A stretch of 64,000 nucleotides of DNA. Origin: CAWJMD01 sp963843835 (GTDB lineage Bacteria > Actinomycetota > Actinomycetes > Actinomycetales > CAWJMD01). A model generated the notes under the pieces. That model was not told the DNA's origin. It saw only the letters and a program-made list of their open reading frames with translations, and did not search any database. Shown here piece by piece: positions 47,222 to 56,342 of the stretch. The position numbers were made by a program, and so were the translations under genes. Positions within the stretch are counted from its first letter, which is position 1. The number at the start of each line of letters is the position of its first letter. Location: contig CAWJMD010000004.1 of NCBI GenBank assembly GCA_963843835.1, positions 248,001-312,000 of the forward strand. The letters are read 5' to 3'.

Positions 47222-48616
47222 GTGAGCCCCGTGTCCGAGTCGCCCGTTCCCGCGCCCGCTGCCTCCCCGGCGGCGCCCGCTCCCGCTCCGTCGGCGGCTG
47301 GGGACTCCTGGCGCGACCTGCCGGCGGCCCAGCAACCCGACTGGCCCGACCGCTCCGCCGTCGATGACTCCGTCTCGCAGCTCGCGGTTCTGCCGCCCCT
47401 GGTGTTCGCGGGGGAGTGCGACCTGCTGAAGGCGCGCCTCGGTGAGGCCGCGGCGGGCAAGGCGTTCCTGCTGCAGGGCGGCGACTGCGCCGAGACGTTC
47501 GTGGGGGCGACGGCCGACCGGATCCGCAACCGGATCAAGACGGTGCTGCAGATGGCCGTGGTGCTGACGTACGGCGCCAGCCTGCCCGTCATCAAGATGG
47601 GCCGCATGGCGGGCCAGTACGCCAAGCCGCGCAGCAGCGACGACGAGACCCGGGACGGCGTGACGCTGCCTGCCTACCGGGGCGACGCGGTCAACGACTT
47701 CGCGTTCACCGAGGCCTCCCGCACGCCGGACCCGCAGCGGCTCCTGAAGGCGTACCACACGGCCGCGGCGACGCTGAACCTCATCCGGGCGTTCACCACC
47801 GGTGGCTTCGCCGACCTGCGTCAGGTGCACGAGTGGAACCGCGGCTTCGCCGGCAGTGCCGCGAACTCCCGCTACGAGGCGCTGGCAGCCGAGATCGACC
47901 GCGCGATGGGCTTCATGGACGCCTGCGGCGCCGACTTCGACGCGCTGCGCACCGTGGAGTTCTTCTCCAGCCACGAGGCGCTGCTGCTCGACTACGAGGG
48001 CGCGCTGACGCGCATCGACTCCCGGACGGGCCTCCCGTACGACGTGTCCGCGCACATGGTGTGGATCGGTGAGCGCACCCGCCAGCTCGACGGCGCGCAC
48101 ATCGACTTCGCGTCCCGCATCCGCAACCCGATCGGCGTCAAGCTGGGACCGAGGACGACGGCCGACGACGCGCTCGCGCTGATCGACAGGCTGGACCCGA
48201 CGCGCGAGCCCGGACGGCTCACCTTCATCACGCGCATGGGTGCGGCGCACATCCGCGAGGTGCTGCCGGGCCTGGTGGAGAAGGTCACGGCGTCCGGGGC
48301 CCAGGTGCTGTGGACGTGCGACCCGATGCACGGCAACACGATCAGCTCGCCCAGCGGGTACAAGACGCGTCGCTTCGACGACGTGATCGACGAGGTGCGC
48401 GGCTTCTTCGAGGTGCACAAGGGGCTGGGGACGATCCCGGGTGGCCTGCACATCGAGCTGACCGGCGAGGACGTCACCGAGATCCTCGGCGGGTTCGAGG
48501 AGATCTCGGACGCCGACCTCGCGACCCGGTACGAGAGCCTGTGCGACCCGCGCCTGAACCACCAGCAGTCGCTGGAGCTCGCGTTCCTGGTCTCCGACAT
48601 GCTGCGGGGCCGCTGA
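47222..48616 (+). CDS. aroG: Class II 3-deoxy-7-phosphoheptulonate (DAHP) synthase
   Basis: This enzyme starts the shikimate pathway by condensing PEP and erythrose 4-phosphate. The 464-residue protein is of the class II (plant/actinobacterial) type: WRDLPAAQQPDWPD, LLQGGDCAETF with the metal-binding Cys, KMGRMAGQYAKPRS, GDAVNDFAF, and FFSSHEALLLDYEGALTRID. The C-terminal part has TRMGAAHIREVLPGLVEKV and CDPMHGNTISSPSGYKTRRFDDVIDEVRGFF. The first 28 residues are Pro/Ala-rich. GTG 47222 is supported by the TACCCT box. In mycobacteria aroG (Rv2178c) also lies near pknL. Confidence 0.95.
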   Translation: MSPVSESPVPAPAASPAAPAPAPSAAGDSWRDLPAAQQPDWPDRSAVDDSVSQLAVLPPLVFAGECDLLKARLGEAAAGKAFLLQGGDCAETFVGATADRIRNRIKTVLQMAVVLTYGASLPVIKMGRMAGQYAKPRSSDDETRDGVTLPAYRGDAVNDFAFTEASRTPDPQRLLKAYHTAAATLNLIRAFTTGGFADLRQVHEWNRGFAGSAANSRYEALAAEIDRAMGFMDACGADFDALRTVEFFSSHEALLLDYEGALTRIDSRTGLPYDVSAHMVWIGERTRQLDGAHIDFASRIRNPIGVKLGPRTTADDALALIDRLDPTREPGRLTFITRMGAAHIREVLPGLVEKVTASGAQVLWTCDPMHGNTISSPSGYKTRRFDDVIDEVRGFFEVHKGLGTIPGGLHIELTGEDVTEILGGFEEISDADLATRYESLCDPRLNHQQSLELAFLVSDMLRGR

Positions 48617-48621
48617 GCCAG

Positions 48622-49718
<1,097 letters not shown>

Positions 49719-49722
<4 letters not shown>

Positions 49723-50318
49723 GCGACCAGCAGTCACGGGACGCCGCCCCGCGGGTGCTCCCTCCGGGTCAGCGCCGCGCGACGCGCTTCAAGGCCCAGC
49801 ACTACGGCAGGGTCCCGCGGTCCCGGCCCGACACCTGGTCGCTCATGGTCTCCGGGGCCACGGCCACAGGTGCCCCCCGCGCCTTCACGATGGACGAGGT
49901 GCAGGCCATGCCACGGACCACGATCCGGGGCGACCTGCACTGCGTCTCGCGCTGGACGCAGCTCGACCGCGAGTGGGAGGGCGTGCTGTGCCGCACCATC
50001 CTCGAGCTGGTGCCGCCCTCGCACACGGTGACGCACGTGCAGGCGTGGGCCGAGTACGGGTACTCCAGCACGCTGAGCATCGAGGACGTCGCCAGCCCGC
50101 GCGCGATCCTCGCCGACCGCGTCGACGGGGCCGACCTGACGCCCGAGCACGGCTGGCCACTGCGCCTGGTGGTGCCTCACCTGTACGCCTTCAAGGGGCC
50201 CAAGTGGCTGCGCGGCATCGAGTACCTACGTGAGCCCGTGCGCGGCTTCTGGGAGAAGCGCGGCTACCACGTGGTGGCCGACCCGTGGCGCGAGGAGCGC
50301 TACTCGTACCAGGAGTGA
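49719..50318 (+). CDS. Sulfite oxidase-like molybdopterin-dependent oxidoreductase
   Basis: The 199-residue protein belongs to the sulfite oxidase fold: GDLHCVSRWTQLDREWEGVLCRTILELV includes Cys75, the expected molybdenum ligand, and GWPLRLVVPHLYAFKGPKWLRGIEYL is the conserved cofactor-binding segment. It lacks the heme and C-terminal dimer domains of full sulfite oxidases and has no Tat signal, so it is probably a soluble single-domain member like the YedY-related small proteins. GTG 49719 overlaps the aldolase stop (GTGA). The electron partner and substrate are unknown. Confidence 0.87.
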
Positions 50319-50321
50319 CCT

Positions 50322-50437
50322 CTCGGGGGAGTGGGGGTCTGAAGGGGCTCCTGTGTCACCACTCTCGGAGGAATCGGGGCGGGAAGGGCCTCCCGAGGCC
50401 CGGTTCTCTGGAGAATCGGGGTGGGACGAGGTGACAC
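50322..50437. repeat. Three degenerate ~40-bp repeats between convergent genes
   Basis: Three consecutive segments share a pattern around CTCTCGG(A/G)GGA, TCGGGG or TGGGGG, then GGGA(A/C)G. The 3' two share GAATCGGGG(C/T)GGGA. GTGTCACC (50353-50360) and GGTGACAC (50430-50437) are inverted at the edges and could form a long stem that serves as the convergent terminator. Confidence 0.55.
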
Positions 50438-50438
50438 C

Positions 50439-50729
50439 TCAGGTGACTCCGCCGCCGTCGCCGCCCCCGTCCCCGGGGTCGGTCGAGCCGGCGCAGTCAC
50501 CCTTCTTGTAGCCGCCGTTGCCGCCGCCACCCGGGTCGCTGTGCGGGTTGCCGCGGCTCGAGTTGTGACCGCAGTTGCCCCACCCGTTGTCGCCGCCGTT
50601 GTCCGACGGCGCGATGGGGACGACCGGTCCTGCAGGGCGCTGCGGGGTGCCGTTGGCCGCGTTCGCCGTCACTGCTCCTGTCAGCGTCACTGCCACGGCC
50701 ATGCCGATGGCACAGATGGTCCTGCGCAT
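50439..50729 (-). CDS. Small secreted glycine-rich protein
   Basis: The 96-residue protein has a clear Sec signal: MRRTICAIGMAVAVTLTGAVTANA followed by ANG, with an AxA-type cleavage near residues 22-24. The mature part of about 70 residues is rich in Gly, Asn and Asp with two Cys (NCGHN and DCAGS) that could form a disulfide, and ends DGGGDGGG. I do not recognise a family. ATG 50729 is preceded by GGAGAGCTC. It is a single gene between the molybdopterin gene (convergent) and the DMT gene. Confidence 0.7.
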   Translation of the reverse strand: MRRTICAIGMAVAVTLTGAVTANAANGTPQRPAGPVVPIAPSDNGGDNGWGNCGHNSSRGNPHSDPGGGGNGGYKKGDCAGSTDPGDGGGDGGGVT

Positions 50730-50830
50730 GAGCTCTCCTGTCGTTGTCGGTCCGTGAGGATCGGCACGGAGGAGTCCCGGCCTGAGAGCGCGGACGGGTG
50801 ACCGGAGGGCGACGATGAGCGACCGCGCTC

Positions 50831-51808
50831 TCACGCCTCGTGGTGGAGGATCTCCGCCGGCGGGTCGTCCGCAGCGGTGGGCGCGCGAGCGCCCTGTGCG
50901 GCAGCGGCTCTGCGCGGCGCCACCTCGACCACGTACATCGCGGCCAGCACCATCGCCCCGCCGACCAGCACCCGCGGGCCCAGCGTCTCGCCGCCGAACA
51001 GGACGGCGAACGCCGCGGCGAACACGGGCTCCGTCGTCATGACGATCGCCGCCCGTGTCGCGGTGAGGTGCCCCTGCGCCCAGGTCTGCACGACCAGCGC
51101 CCCGGCGCCGGCGATGAGCGCCATGTAGAGCACCGCGCCCCAGGCGAAGCCGCCGCGCGGGAGCTCCAGCCCGCCCGGCGCGGCCGCCACCGAGCAGACC
51201 ACGGCGATGACGAGCATCTGCACCGTGGACAGGCCCAGTGCCTCGCGGGGGTCTGACCAGCGGCCGAGACCCACGATGTGCAGGGCGTAGAACAGGGCGC
51301 CCAGCAGGGTGATCGCCTCGCCCGTGCCGGCCGAGAGCCCGCGCAGGCTGAGGACAGCGAGCCCCGCCGTGGCCAGGGCCACCGCCATCCAGGTGCTGGC
51401 CGGCGCGCGCTGGCGCAGCAGGACCGCACCGAGCACCGGGGTCAGCACCACGTACATCCCGGTGATGAAGCCCGACACCGACGCGTCCGTCGTGGCCAGC
51501 CCCGCCGTCTGCAGCAGCTGGGCAACGCTGTACAGCAGCCCGAGGACGATCCCGTTCCGCCAGGCCCGACGGTCGAGGCGGCGGACGTGGGGGAAGAAGG
51601 CGACGACCATGACCACGGCGGCGATCCAGAAGCGCACCGCGAGGAAGTCCGCGACGGGCAGCGTCTCGAGCACGTCCTTGATGAGGAAGAACGTGGAGCC
51701 CCAGACCGCGGTCATCACGGTCATGGCCAGCGTGGGTACGAGCGGGCCCACGGGCCTTCGCGGCGAGCGCTGGACGCTGGGGGGTCCGCCGGCGGGCGGG
51801 GTGGTCAC
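50831..51808 (-). CDS. EamA/DMT-superfamily exporter
   Basis: The 325-residue protein has ten hydrophobic segments arranged as two EamA repeats: MTVMTAVWGSTFFLIKDVLETLPVADFLAVRFWIAAVVM starts the first, and ITLLGALFYALHIVGLGRWSD the second. WGSTFFLIK and the ending HLTATRAAIVMTTEPVFAAAFAVLFGGETLG are typical of this family. It probably exports a metabolite such as an amino acid; the substrate is unknown. GTG 51808 lies 16 nt after the PASTA-kinase stop on the same strand, so the two may be cotranscribed. The C-terminus is cytosolic and Ala/Arg-rich. Confidence 0.88.
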   Translation of the reverse strand: MTTPPAGGPPSVQRSPRRPVGPLVPTLAMTVMTAVWGSTFFLIKDVLETLPVADFLAVRFWIAAVVMVVAFFPHVRRLDRRAWRNGIVLGLLYSVAQLLQTAGLATTDASVSGFITGMYVVLTPVLGAVLLRQRAPASTWMAVALATAGLAVLSLRGLSAGTGEAITLLGALFYALHIVGLGRWSDPREALGLSTVQMLVIAVVCSVAAAPGGLELPRGGFAWGAVLYMALIAGAGALVVQTWAQGHLTATRAAIVMTTEPVFAAAFAVLFGGETLGPRVLVGGAMVLAAMYVVEVAPRRAAAAQGARAPTAADDPPAEILHHEA

Positions 51809-51824
51809 CAGCGGTTCCCGCCTC

Positions 51825-53771
51825 TCAGACGACGGTGAGAGTGATCGTGGACCCCTTGGGGGCGGTGGTGCCGCCGCGCGGGTCCTGCGACCGGACGGTG
51901 CCGAAGTAGCCCCCGAGCACCTCCTTCACCTGCACGTCGAAGCCTGCGGCCTCCAGCACCTGGCGCGCCTCACCCACCTGCTGGCCGACGACCTTCGGGA
52001 CGGTCACCAGCGGCGGCCCCTTGGAGACGACGAGGGACACCTCGTCCCCCCGGAACAGGGTCCCCTCGGCCGGGGACTGGCTGATCACGAGACCCGCAGC
52101 GACCTTCTCGCTGAAGTCCTCGCTGACCTTCGGGGTCAGCCCGGCCTCGGTGACCGCGGCCTCGGCGGCCGCACGCTTGCTGCCCGCCACGACGGGAACC
52201 TCGATCGGCTGCCGTCCCTTCGAGGTCACCACGGTGACGGACTCGCCACGACGGATGCGCTCGCCCTCGGCCGGCGTCTGGCTGATCACCTGACCGGCGG
52301 CGACGGTCTCGCTGAACTGGGCGTCGGCCTGGGTGATGCCGAGGTCGGTCTCCTCGAGCGTGGCCGTCGCCTGCTCCGCCGTCAGGCCGGCCAGGGGCGG
52401 CACGACCGTGTACTCCGAGCCCTTCGAGACGAACAGGTCGACTGTGGCGCCCTTGCGCACCTCCTCGCCCGCGGCAGGGTCCGTCCCGATCACGGTGCCC
52501 GCGGGCACCGACTCGTCGAACTGCTCCCGCACCTGCACGCCCAGCCCGGCCTCGTCGAGCGTGGCGGTCGCCTCCGCGGTCGTGCCGGCGACGGTCGGGG
52601 TGACGATGTAGGCCCCCGGTCCGGACGTGTAGAACCACGCGACCCCGGCGACGACGACGGCCACCAGCAGGGTCGCCACCATCGCGAGGAGGCCGCGACG
52701 CCGGCGCTGCCCGTCGGGGCCGAAGCCCCACGCGTCCGGCCGCCGGGCACCGTTCGCGTCCCGGGACGAGACCGCATCCCCAGGGCGTGGGGGCGGACCG
52801 CCGTCCCCGCCGCCGTCCCTGTGCGGACGGACCACCCGGGTGGCGTGCTGGGTGTCGGTGGGCGTCGCACCGTCGGCGACGGCAAGCGCCGCCGAGGACC
52901 GCGGTACCCGGTCGAGGGCCGCGTCGTCGAGCTCGGCACGGACACGGTGCACCTCGACGACGAGCTCACGCGCGTCGCGGGGCCGCTCGTCGGGGTCACG
53001 CGCCGTCGTCCAGGTGACGAGGTCGTCGAGCTCGACCGGCAGCCCGGGGTCGAAGGACGAGGGAGGAGGCACGTCGTCGTTCACGTGCTGGTAGGCCACC
53101 TGGATGGGCACCTCGCCGACGAACGGCTGCCGGCCGGTGAGCATCTCGAAGAGCATGATGCCGGCCGCGTAGACGTCGCTGCGCGCGTCGGCCACACCCC
53201 GCAGCACGAGCTCGGGGGACAGGTAAGCCGCGGTGCCCATCAGCATCCCGGTGGTGGCGCCGCTCTGCGACGTGCTCGCCGCCCGGGCGAGCCCGAAGTC
53301 GGCCACCTTCACGCGCCCGTCGTCGGTCAGCAGCACGTTCTCGGGCTTGACGTCGCGGTGGACCACACCGGCCCGGTGTGCGGCGGCCAGCGCGTCGAGG
53401 AGGGGCTCGAGCACGCCGAGCGCCTCGCCCGGCGTGAGCGCGCCGCGCTCGCTCAGCAGGTCGCGCAGGGTCGTCCCGGCCACGTACTCCATCACCAGGT
53501 AGACCACGTCGTGGCTGGAGCCCTGGTCGAAGACCGCGACCACGTTGGGGTGCGACATCCGCGCGGCCGACTTCGCCTCGCGGTGGAAGCGGGCGATGAA
53601 CTGCTCGTCGTCGGCCAGGTGCGGGTGCATCACCTTGATCGCGACCTCGCGGTCCAGCCGCTGGTCGGTGGCCAGGAACACGGTCGCCATGCCGCCGCGG
53701 GCGATGCGGGACGTGACCTCGTACCGACCGTCGAGCACGAGGCCGACGACCGAGTCCAGGGACGTCCGCAT
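51825..53771 (-). CDS. pknL: PknL-type serine/threonine kinase with PASTA domains
   Basis: The 648-residue protein has an N-terminal Hanks-type kinase: glycine loop IARGGMATV (23-31), Lys46 in VAIKVM, HRDVKPEN (138-145), DFG (158-160) and a Thr/Ser-rich activation loop before GTAAYLSPE. A juxtamembrane region (270-360) leads to one membrane helix (about 361-381) and four extracellular PASTA repeats that should bind muropeptides. The symbol is assigned from context: an Rv2175c-like protein, aroG and a prenyl synthase lie nearby, as around Rv2176 in M. tuberculosis, though that enzyme has no PASTA domains. Leaderless TAGACT (53783-53778) ends 6 nt before ATG 53771. Confidence 0.9.
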   Translation of the reverse strand: MRTSLDSVVGLVLDGRYEVTSRIARGGMATVFLATDQRLDREVAIKVMHPHLADDEQFIARFHREAKSAARMSHPNVVAVFDQGSSHDVVYLVMEYVAGTTLRDLLSERGALTPGEALGVLEPLLDALAAAHRAGVVHRDVKPENVLLTDDGRVKVADFGLARAASTSQSGATTGMLMGTAAYLSPELVLRGVADARSDVYAAGIMLFEMLTGRQPFVGEVPIQVAYQHVNDDVPPPSSFDPGLPVELDDLVTWTTARDPDERPRDARELVVEVHRVRAELDDAALDRVPRSSAALAVADGATPTDTQHATRVVRPHRDGGGDGGPPPRPGDAVSSRDANGARRPDAWGFGPDGQRRRRGLLAMVATLLVAVVVAGVAWFYTSGPGAYIVTPTVAGTTAEATATLDEAGLGVQVREQFDESVPAGTVIGTDPAAGEEVRKGATVDLFVSKGSEYTVVPPLAGLTAEQATATLEETDLGITQADAQFSETVAAGQVISQTPAEGERIRRGESVTVVTSKGRQPIEVPVVAGSKRAAAEAAVTEAGLTPKVSEDFSEKVAAGLVISQSPAEGTLFRGDEVSLVVSKGPPLVTVPKVVGQQVGEARQVLEAAGFDVQVKEVLGGYFGTVRSQDPRGGTTAPKGSTITLTVV

Positions 53772-53777
53772 GGCGTG

Positions 53778-53783
53778 AGTCTA
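53778..53783 (-). promoter_or_regulatory. Leaderless -10 box of the PASTA kinase gene
   Basis: TAGACT on the minus strand ends 6 nt before the kinase ATG. Confidence 0.5.
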
Positions 53784-53859
53784 CGAAGCCTGTCGACCCG
53801 TTCCGCGCAGGCTCGCGGCGCCCCACCCGGCGGACCGCGGGGCGGAGGACGCGGACGAC

Positions 53860-53907
53860 GGAGCCCACCGGCGCCGTCCTGGGCGGAGGACGGGACCGAT
53901 GGGCTCC
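53860..53907 (-). terminator. Terminator of the LysM-transglycosylase gene
   Basis: GGAGCCCACCGG (53860-53871) pairs with the complementary CCGATGGGCTCC end (53896-53907, one mismatch), and CCGTCCT pairs with AGGACGG inside. It lies just past the stop of the minus-strand gene at 53940. Confidence 0.7.
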
Positions 53908-53939
53908 GGGTCTGAGGGGGTCGGCGGTGGCGCGCGGGT

Positions 53940-55259
53940 CTACCGGTAGCGCGCCATCAGGGTCTGCACGCTGGCGACGTAGCGCCGGGTGTCGGGGTAC
54001 ATCCCGTTGCGCTTCACCCCGGCCATGCCCTGGTAGTAGGCGGCGATGACGGTCGCCTGGTCGGCGCCCGAGCGGGTGTGGGCCCGCAGCAGCAGCACGC
54101 CGGCGGTGACGTTGTCCTGCGGGTCCAGCAGGTCGAGACGGCGCCCCACCATGTCCGAGGCCCACTGGCCCGAGGACGGGATCACCTGCATCACGCCGAC
54201 CGCGTTCGCCGGGGAGACGGCCCTCATGTTGAAGCCCGACTCCTGGTAGGCGATGGCCTGCGCCAGCGCCGGGTCGACGCCGTGGCGACGGGCGGTCTCG
54301 GCCACCATCGCCTGCATCTGGGCCCGCGTCGGGACCGATCGGGCAGCCAGCGCGTCGCGGTTGGCGGTCGCCGACCGCACCACCGCGTCGGAGTAGGTCC
54401 GTCCGGCGAACGTGTTCGCCAGAGGCTTGGACGAGGACGACGTCGCGCCGGGGACGGCCAGCTTCTGGCCGATCTGGATGGTGGCGGACTTGTCGAGGGA
54501 CGGGTTCGCCGCACGCAGGGCCGAGACCGTGTTGCCGGTGCGGGCCGCGATGTGGCTGAGGGTGTCACCGGCCTTGACGGTGTACGTGCCGACCGTCGGC
54601 GCGGAAGGGGCCGACGCCCCGCGGGCGGCGATCGTCGCGCCGGAGGTGCCCTTGGGGACGCTCTTCCTCGCAGCGCCCGGCACGCTCAGCCTCTGGCCCT
54701 CGCGGATGAAGCCGTTCGCGCTCAGCCCGTTGGCCGCGACGATCGCCGCGACCGTGGTGCCGTAGCGCGCGGCGATGTGGGACACGGTGTCGCCGGCCCG
54801 CACGGTGTAGGCACCGGCAGCCGGGGCGGACCGGCCGGAGCGACCGGTCGCGGTCGGGCCACCGCCACCGCCCCGGCTCGGCAGGACGAGGGTCTGGCCC
54901 TCGCGGATGAAGCCGTTCTTGCTCAACCCGTTCGCGGCGATGATGGCCGACGTGGTCGACCCGGTCGCCAGCGCGATGTGGGAGACGGTGTCGCCCGCCT
55001 TCACCCGGTAGGTCGACTGGACGGGTCCACGAACGGGGGCGGCCAGCACGCGCACGACCGGGGCGCTCGCGACCGGGTGCAGCGCCGAGCGGGACGAGGT
55101 GTGGTGGGAGCGGTGGCGGGCGTCGTCGTGCCCGTCGTCGGGGGCGGCGGCGTTGGGGGAGACGGCGGCGAGCGCCGTCGAGCCGAGGGCCGTCGCCAAG
55201 AGGATCGGGACGGTGCGCGGGCGCGGTCGGGGGACGGCACCGACGGGCTGCTGCGTCAT
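53940..55259 (-). CDS. Secreted LysM and lytic transglycosylase (SLT) protein
   Basis: The 439-residue protein has an N-terminal hydrophobic export segment (RTVPILLATALGSTALAAVSPNA, about 15-37). Three LysM peptidoglycan-binding repeats follow, starting near 84 (YRVKAGDTVSHIA), 151 (YTVRAGDTVSHIA) and 226 (YTVKAGDTLSHIA). The C-terminal SLT domain has catalytic Glu340 in AQAIAYQESGFNMRAVSPANAVGVMQVIPSSG, and AAYYQG. It should bind and cleave the glycan strands of the cell wall. LysM1 and LysM2 share a 26-nt identical DNA stretch (54692-54717 and 54893-54918). ATG 55259 is preceded by GAGGA. It sits beside a muropeptide-sensing kinase, suggesting a cell-wall remodelling pair. Confidence 0.92.
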   Translation of the reverse strand: MTQQPVGAVPRPRPRTVPILLATALGSTALAAVSPNAAAPDDGHDDARHRSHHTSSRSALHPVASAPVVRVLAAPVRGPVQSTYRVKAGDTVSHIALATGSTTSAIIAANGLSKNGFIREGQTLVLPSRGGGGGPTATGRSGRSAPAAGAYTVRAGDTVSHIAARYGTTVAAIVAANGLSANGFIREGQRLSVPGAARKSVPKGTSGATIAARGASAPSAPTVGTYTVKAGDTLSHIAARTGNTVSALRAANPSLDKSATIQIGQKLAVPGATSSSSKPLANTFAGRTYSDAVVRSATANRDALAARSVPTRAQMQAMVAETARRHGVDPALAQAIAYQESGFNMRAVSPANAVGVMQVIPSSGQWASDMVGRRLDLLDPQDNVTAGVLLLRAHTRSGADQATVIAAYYQGMAGVKRNGMYPDTRRYVASVQTLMARYR

Positions 55260-55492
55260 GGGGTTCCTCGAGTTCGGGAGGGTCCGGTGAGGGCCGGCGT
55301 GAGGGGAGGGCGTGACTGGTGGGACTCAGGTCGACTGGTGCGACGGATGTGACTGAAGAGACGCGAGGGAACATACACGAATAGCGTCGGGGTGACCCGA
55401 ATTACAGGCGTGTAATTGCTCGTCCCGGGGCGTGTGGGGGCCGGGACACCCCGGACGGAGCGTGCGGGTCCGCGCCGTGCCACGCTGTGCGG
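55260..55492. promoter_or_regulatory. Divergent LysM/Rv2175c-like intergenic region with two dyads
   Basis: This gap holds an AT-rich patch unlike its surroundings. A perfect dyad, AATTACA-GGCG-TGTAATT, lies at 55400-55417. Directly adjacent is TCGGG-GTGA-CCCGA at 55387-55400. They lie 128-158 nt before the LysM ATG and 76-106 nt before the divergent gene, a good operator position. A c-di-AMP riboswitch, frequent before actinobacterial wall hydrolases, was looked for and not recognised. Confidence 0.5.
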
Positions 55493-55906
55493 GTGAACGA
55501 GAACACCGTGGGTGACGCCCCTTCGGCCCCGGACGTCCGCGGCCACGACTCCCTGCTGGGCCGTGTCGACGCGCTCGTCGGCGAGTGGATGACGCTTCCC
55601 GACGTGGCCGAGCGGCTGGGGGTCGACATCAGCCGGGTCCGGCGTCTGGTCGACGACCGCGACCTGCTGGCCGTCCGGCGCGGCCACCCCAGGGTCCTGT
55701 CGGTGCCGCTGGCCCTGGTCGAGCCGGAGGTGCTGCCCGGCCTCGGGGGCACCCTCTCCGTCCTGCGCGACTCCGGCTACGACGACCTCGAGGCGCTGGC
55801 GTGGCTGTTCGCCTACGACGACGCGCTGCAGGACACTCCGGTGGGCCAGCTCCGCAAGGGGCACAAGACCGAGATCCGGCGCCGCGCCCAGGCGCTGGCC
55901 TTCTGA
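55493..55906 (+). CDS. Rv2175c-like DNA-binding protein
   Basis: The 137-residue protein has a winged-helix/MerR-like segment, WMTLPDVAERLGVDISRVRRLVDDRDLLAVRRGHPRVLSVPLAL. A conserved C-terminal domain follows, LPGLGGTLSVLRDSGYDDLEALAWLFAYDDALQDTPVGQLRKGHKTEIRRRAQALAF, which is the Rv2175c C-terminal family. In M. tuberculosis this protein is a PknL substrate phosphorylated on an N-terminal Thr, which blocks DNA binding. Here the flexible N-terminus also has a Thr at residue 5. GTG 55493 is chosen because CACGCT ends 6 nt upstream; GTG 55487 is the alternative. The PASTA kinase gene lies close by. Confidence 0.9.
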   Translation: MNENTVGDAPSAPDVRGHDSLLGRVDALVGEWMTLPDVAERLGVDISRVRRLVDDRDLLAVRRGHPRVLSVPLALVEPEVLPGLGGTLSVLRDSGYDDLEALAWLFAYDDALQDTPVGQLRKGHKTEIRRRAQALAF

Positions 55907-55916
55907 GGGGGACTTC

Positions 55917-56327
55917 ATGAACTGGACGCTCGAGGTCGTGGTGGTGCCGGTGGCGGACGTCGACCGCTCCAAGCAGTTCTACGAGGGGCTCGGGTTCGGC
56001 GTGGACCACGACACGACGGTGAGCGCCTCGATGCGCGTCGTGCAGCTCACCCCGCCGGGCTCCGGCTGCTCGATCGTGATCGGCACCGGCATGAGCGCGA
56101 TGGAGCCGGGCACGCTGCAGGGGCTGCAGCTCGTGGTCTCCGACCTGCGCGCCGCGCACGAGCAGCTCGTCGCGGCCGGGGTCGACGTGTCGCCGGTGCA
56201 GGTCCACGGCGCCGGGGGTCAGCATCCCGCGCGCGAGGGCGACGACCTCGACAACGCGGGCTTCTGCTACTTCAGCGACCCGGACGGCAACGGCTGGGCG
56301 GTGCAGCAGATCAGCGACCGCGGCTGA
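55917..56327 (+). CDS. VOC-family (glyoxalase-like) protein
   Basis: The 136-residue single-domain protein has the VOC fold: the opening MNWTLEVVVVPVADVDRSKQFYEGLGFGVDHD, central QGLQLVVSDLRAAHEQLVAAGVDV, and terminal FCYFSDPDGNGWAVQQIS. Members include glyoxalases, dioxygenases and resistance proteins; the metal ligands are not clear enough to assign a reaction. ATG 55917 is 10 nt after the Rv2175c-like gene and follows GAGGGGGAC, so cotranscription is likely. It converges with crtB, 15 nt apart. Confidence 0.85.
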   Translation: MNWTLEVVVVPVADVDRSKQFYEGLGFGVDHDTTVSASMRVVQLTPPGSGCSIVIGTGMSAMEPGTLQGLQLVVSDLRAAHEQLVAAGVDVSPVQVHGAGGQHPAREGDDLDNAGFCYFSDPDGNGWAVQQISDRG

Positions 56328-56342
56328 CCCGGCGGGAAGGGG

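Noticed and set aside
55260..55492. Cyclic di-AMP riboswitch upstream of the LysM gene
   Set aside because: Expected because such switches often precede actinobacterial wall hydrolases, but the conserved core sequences were not recognisable.
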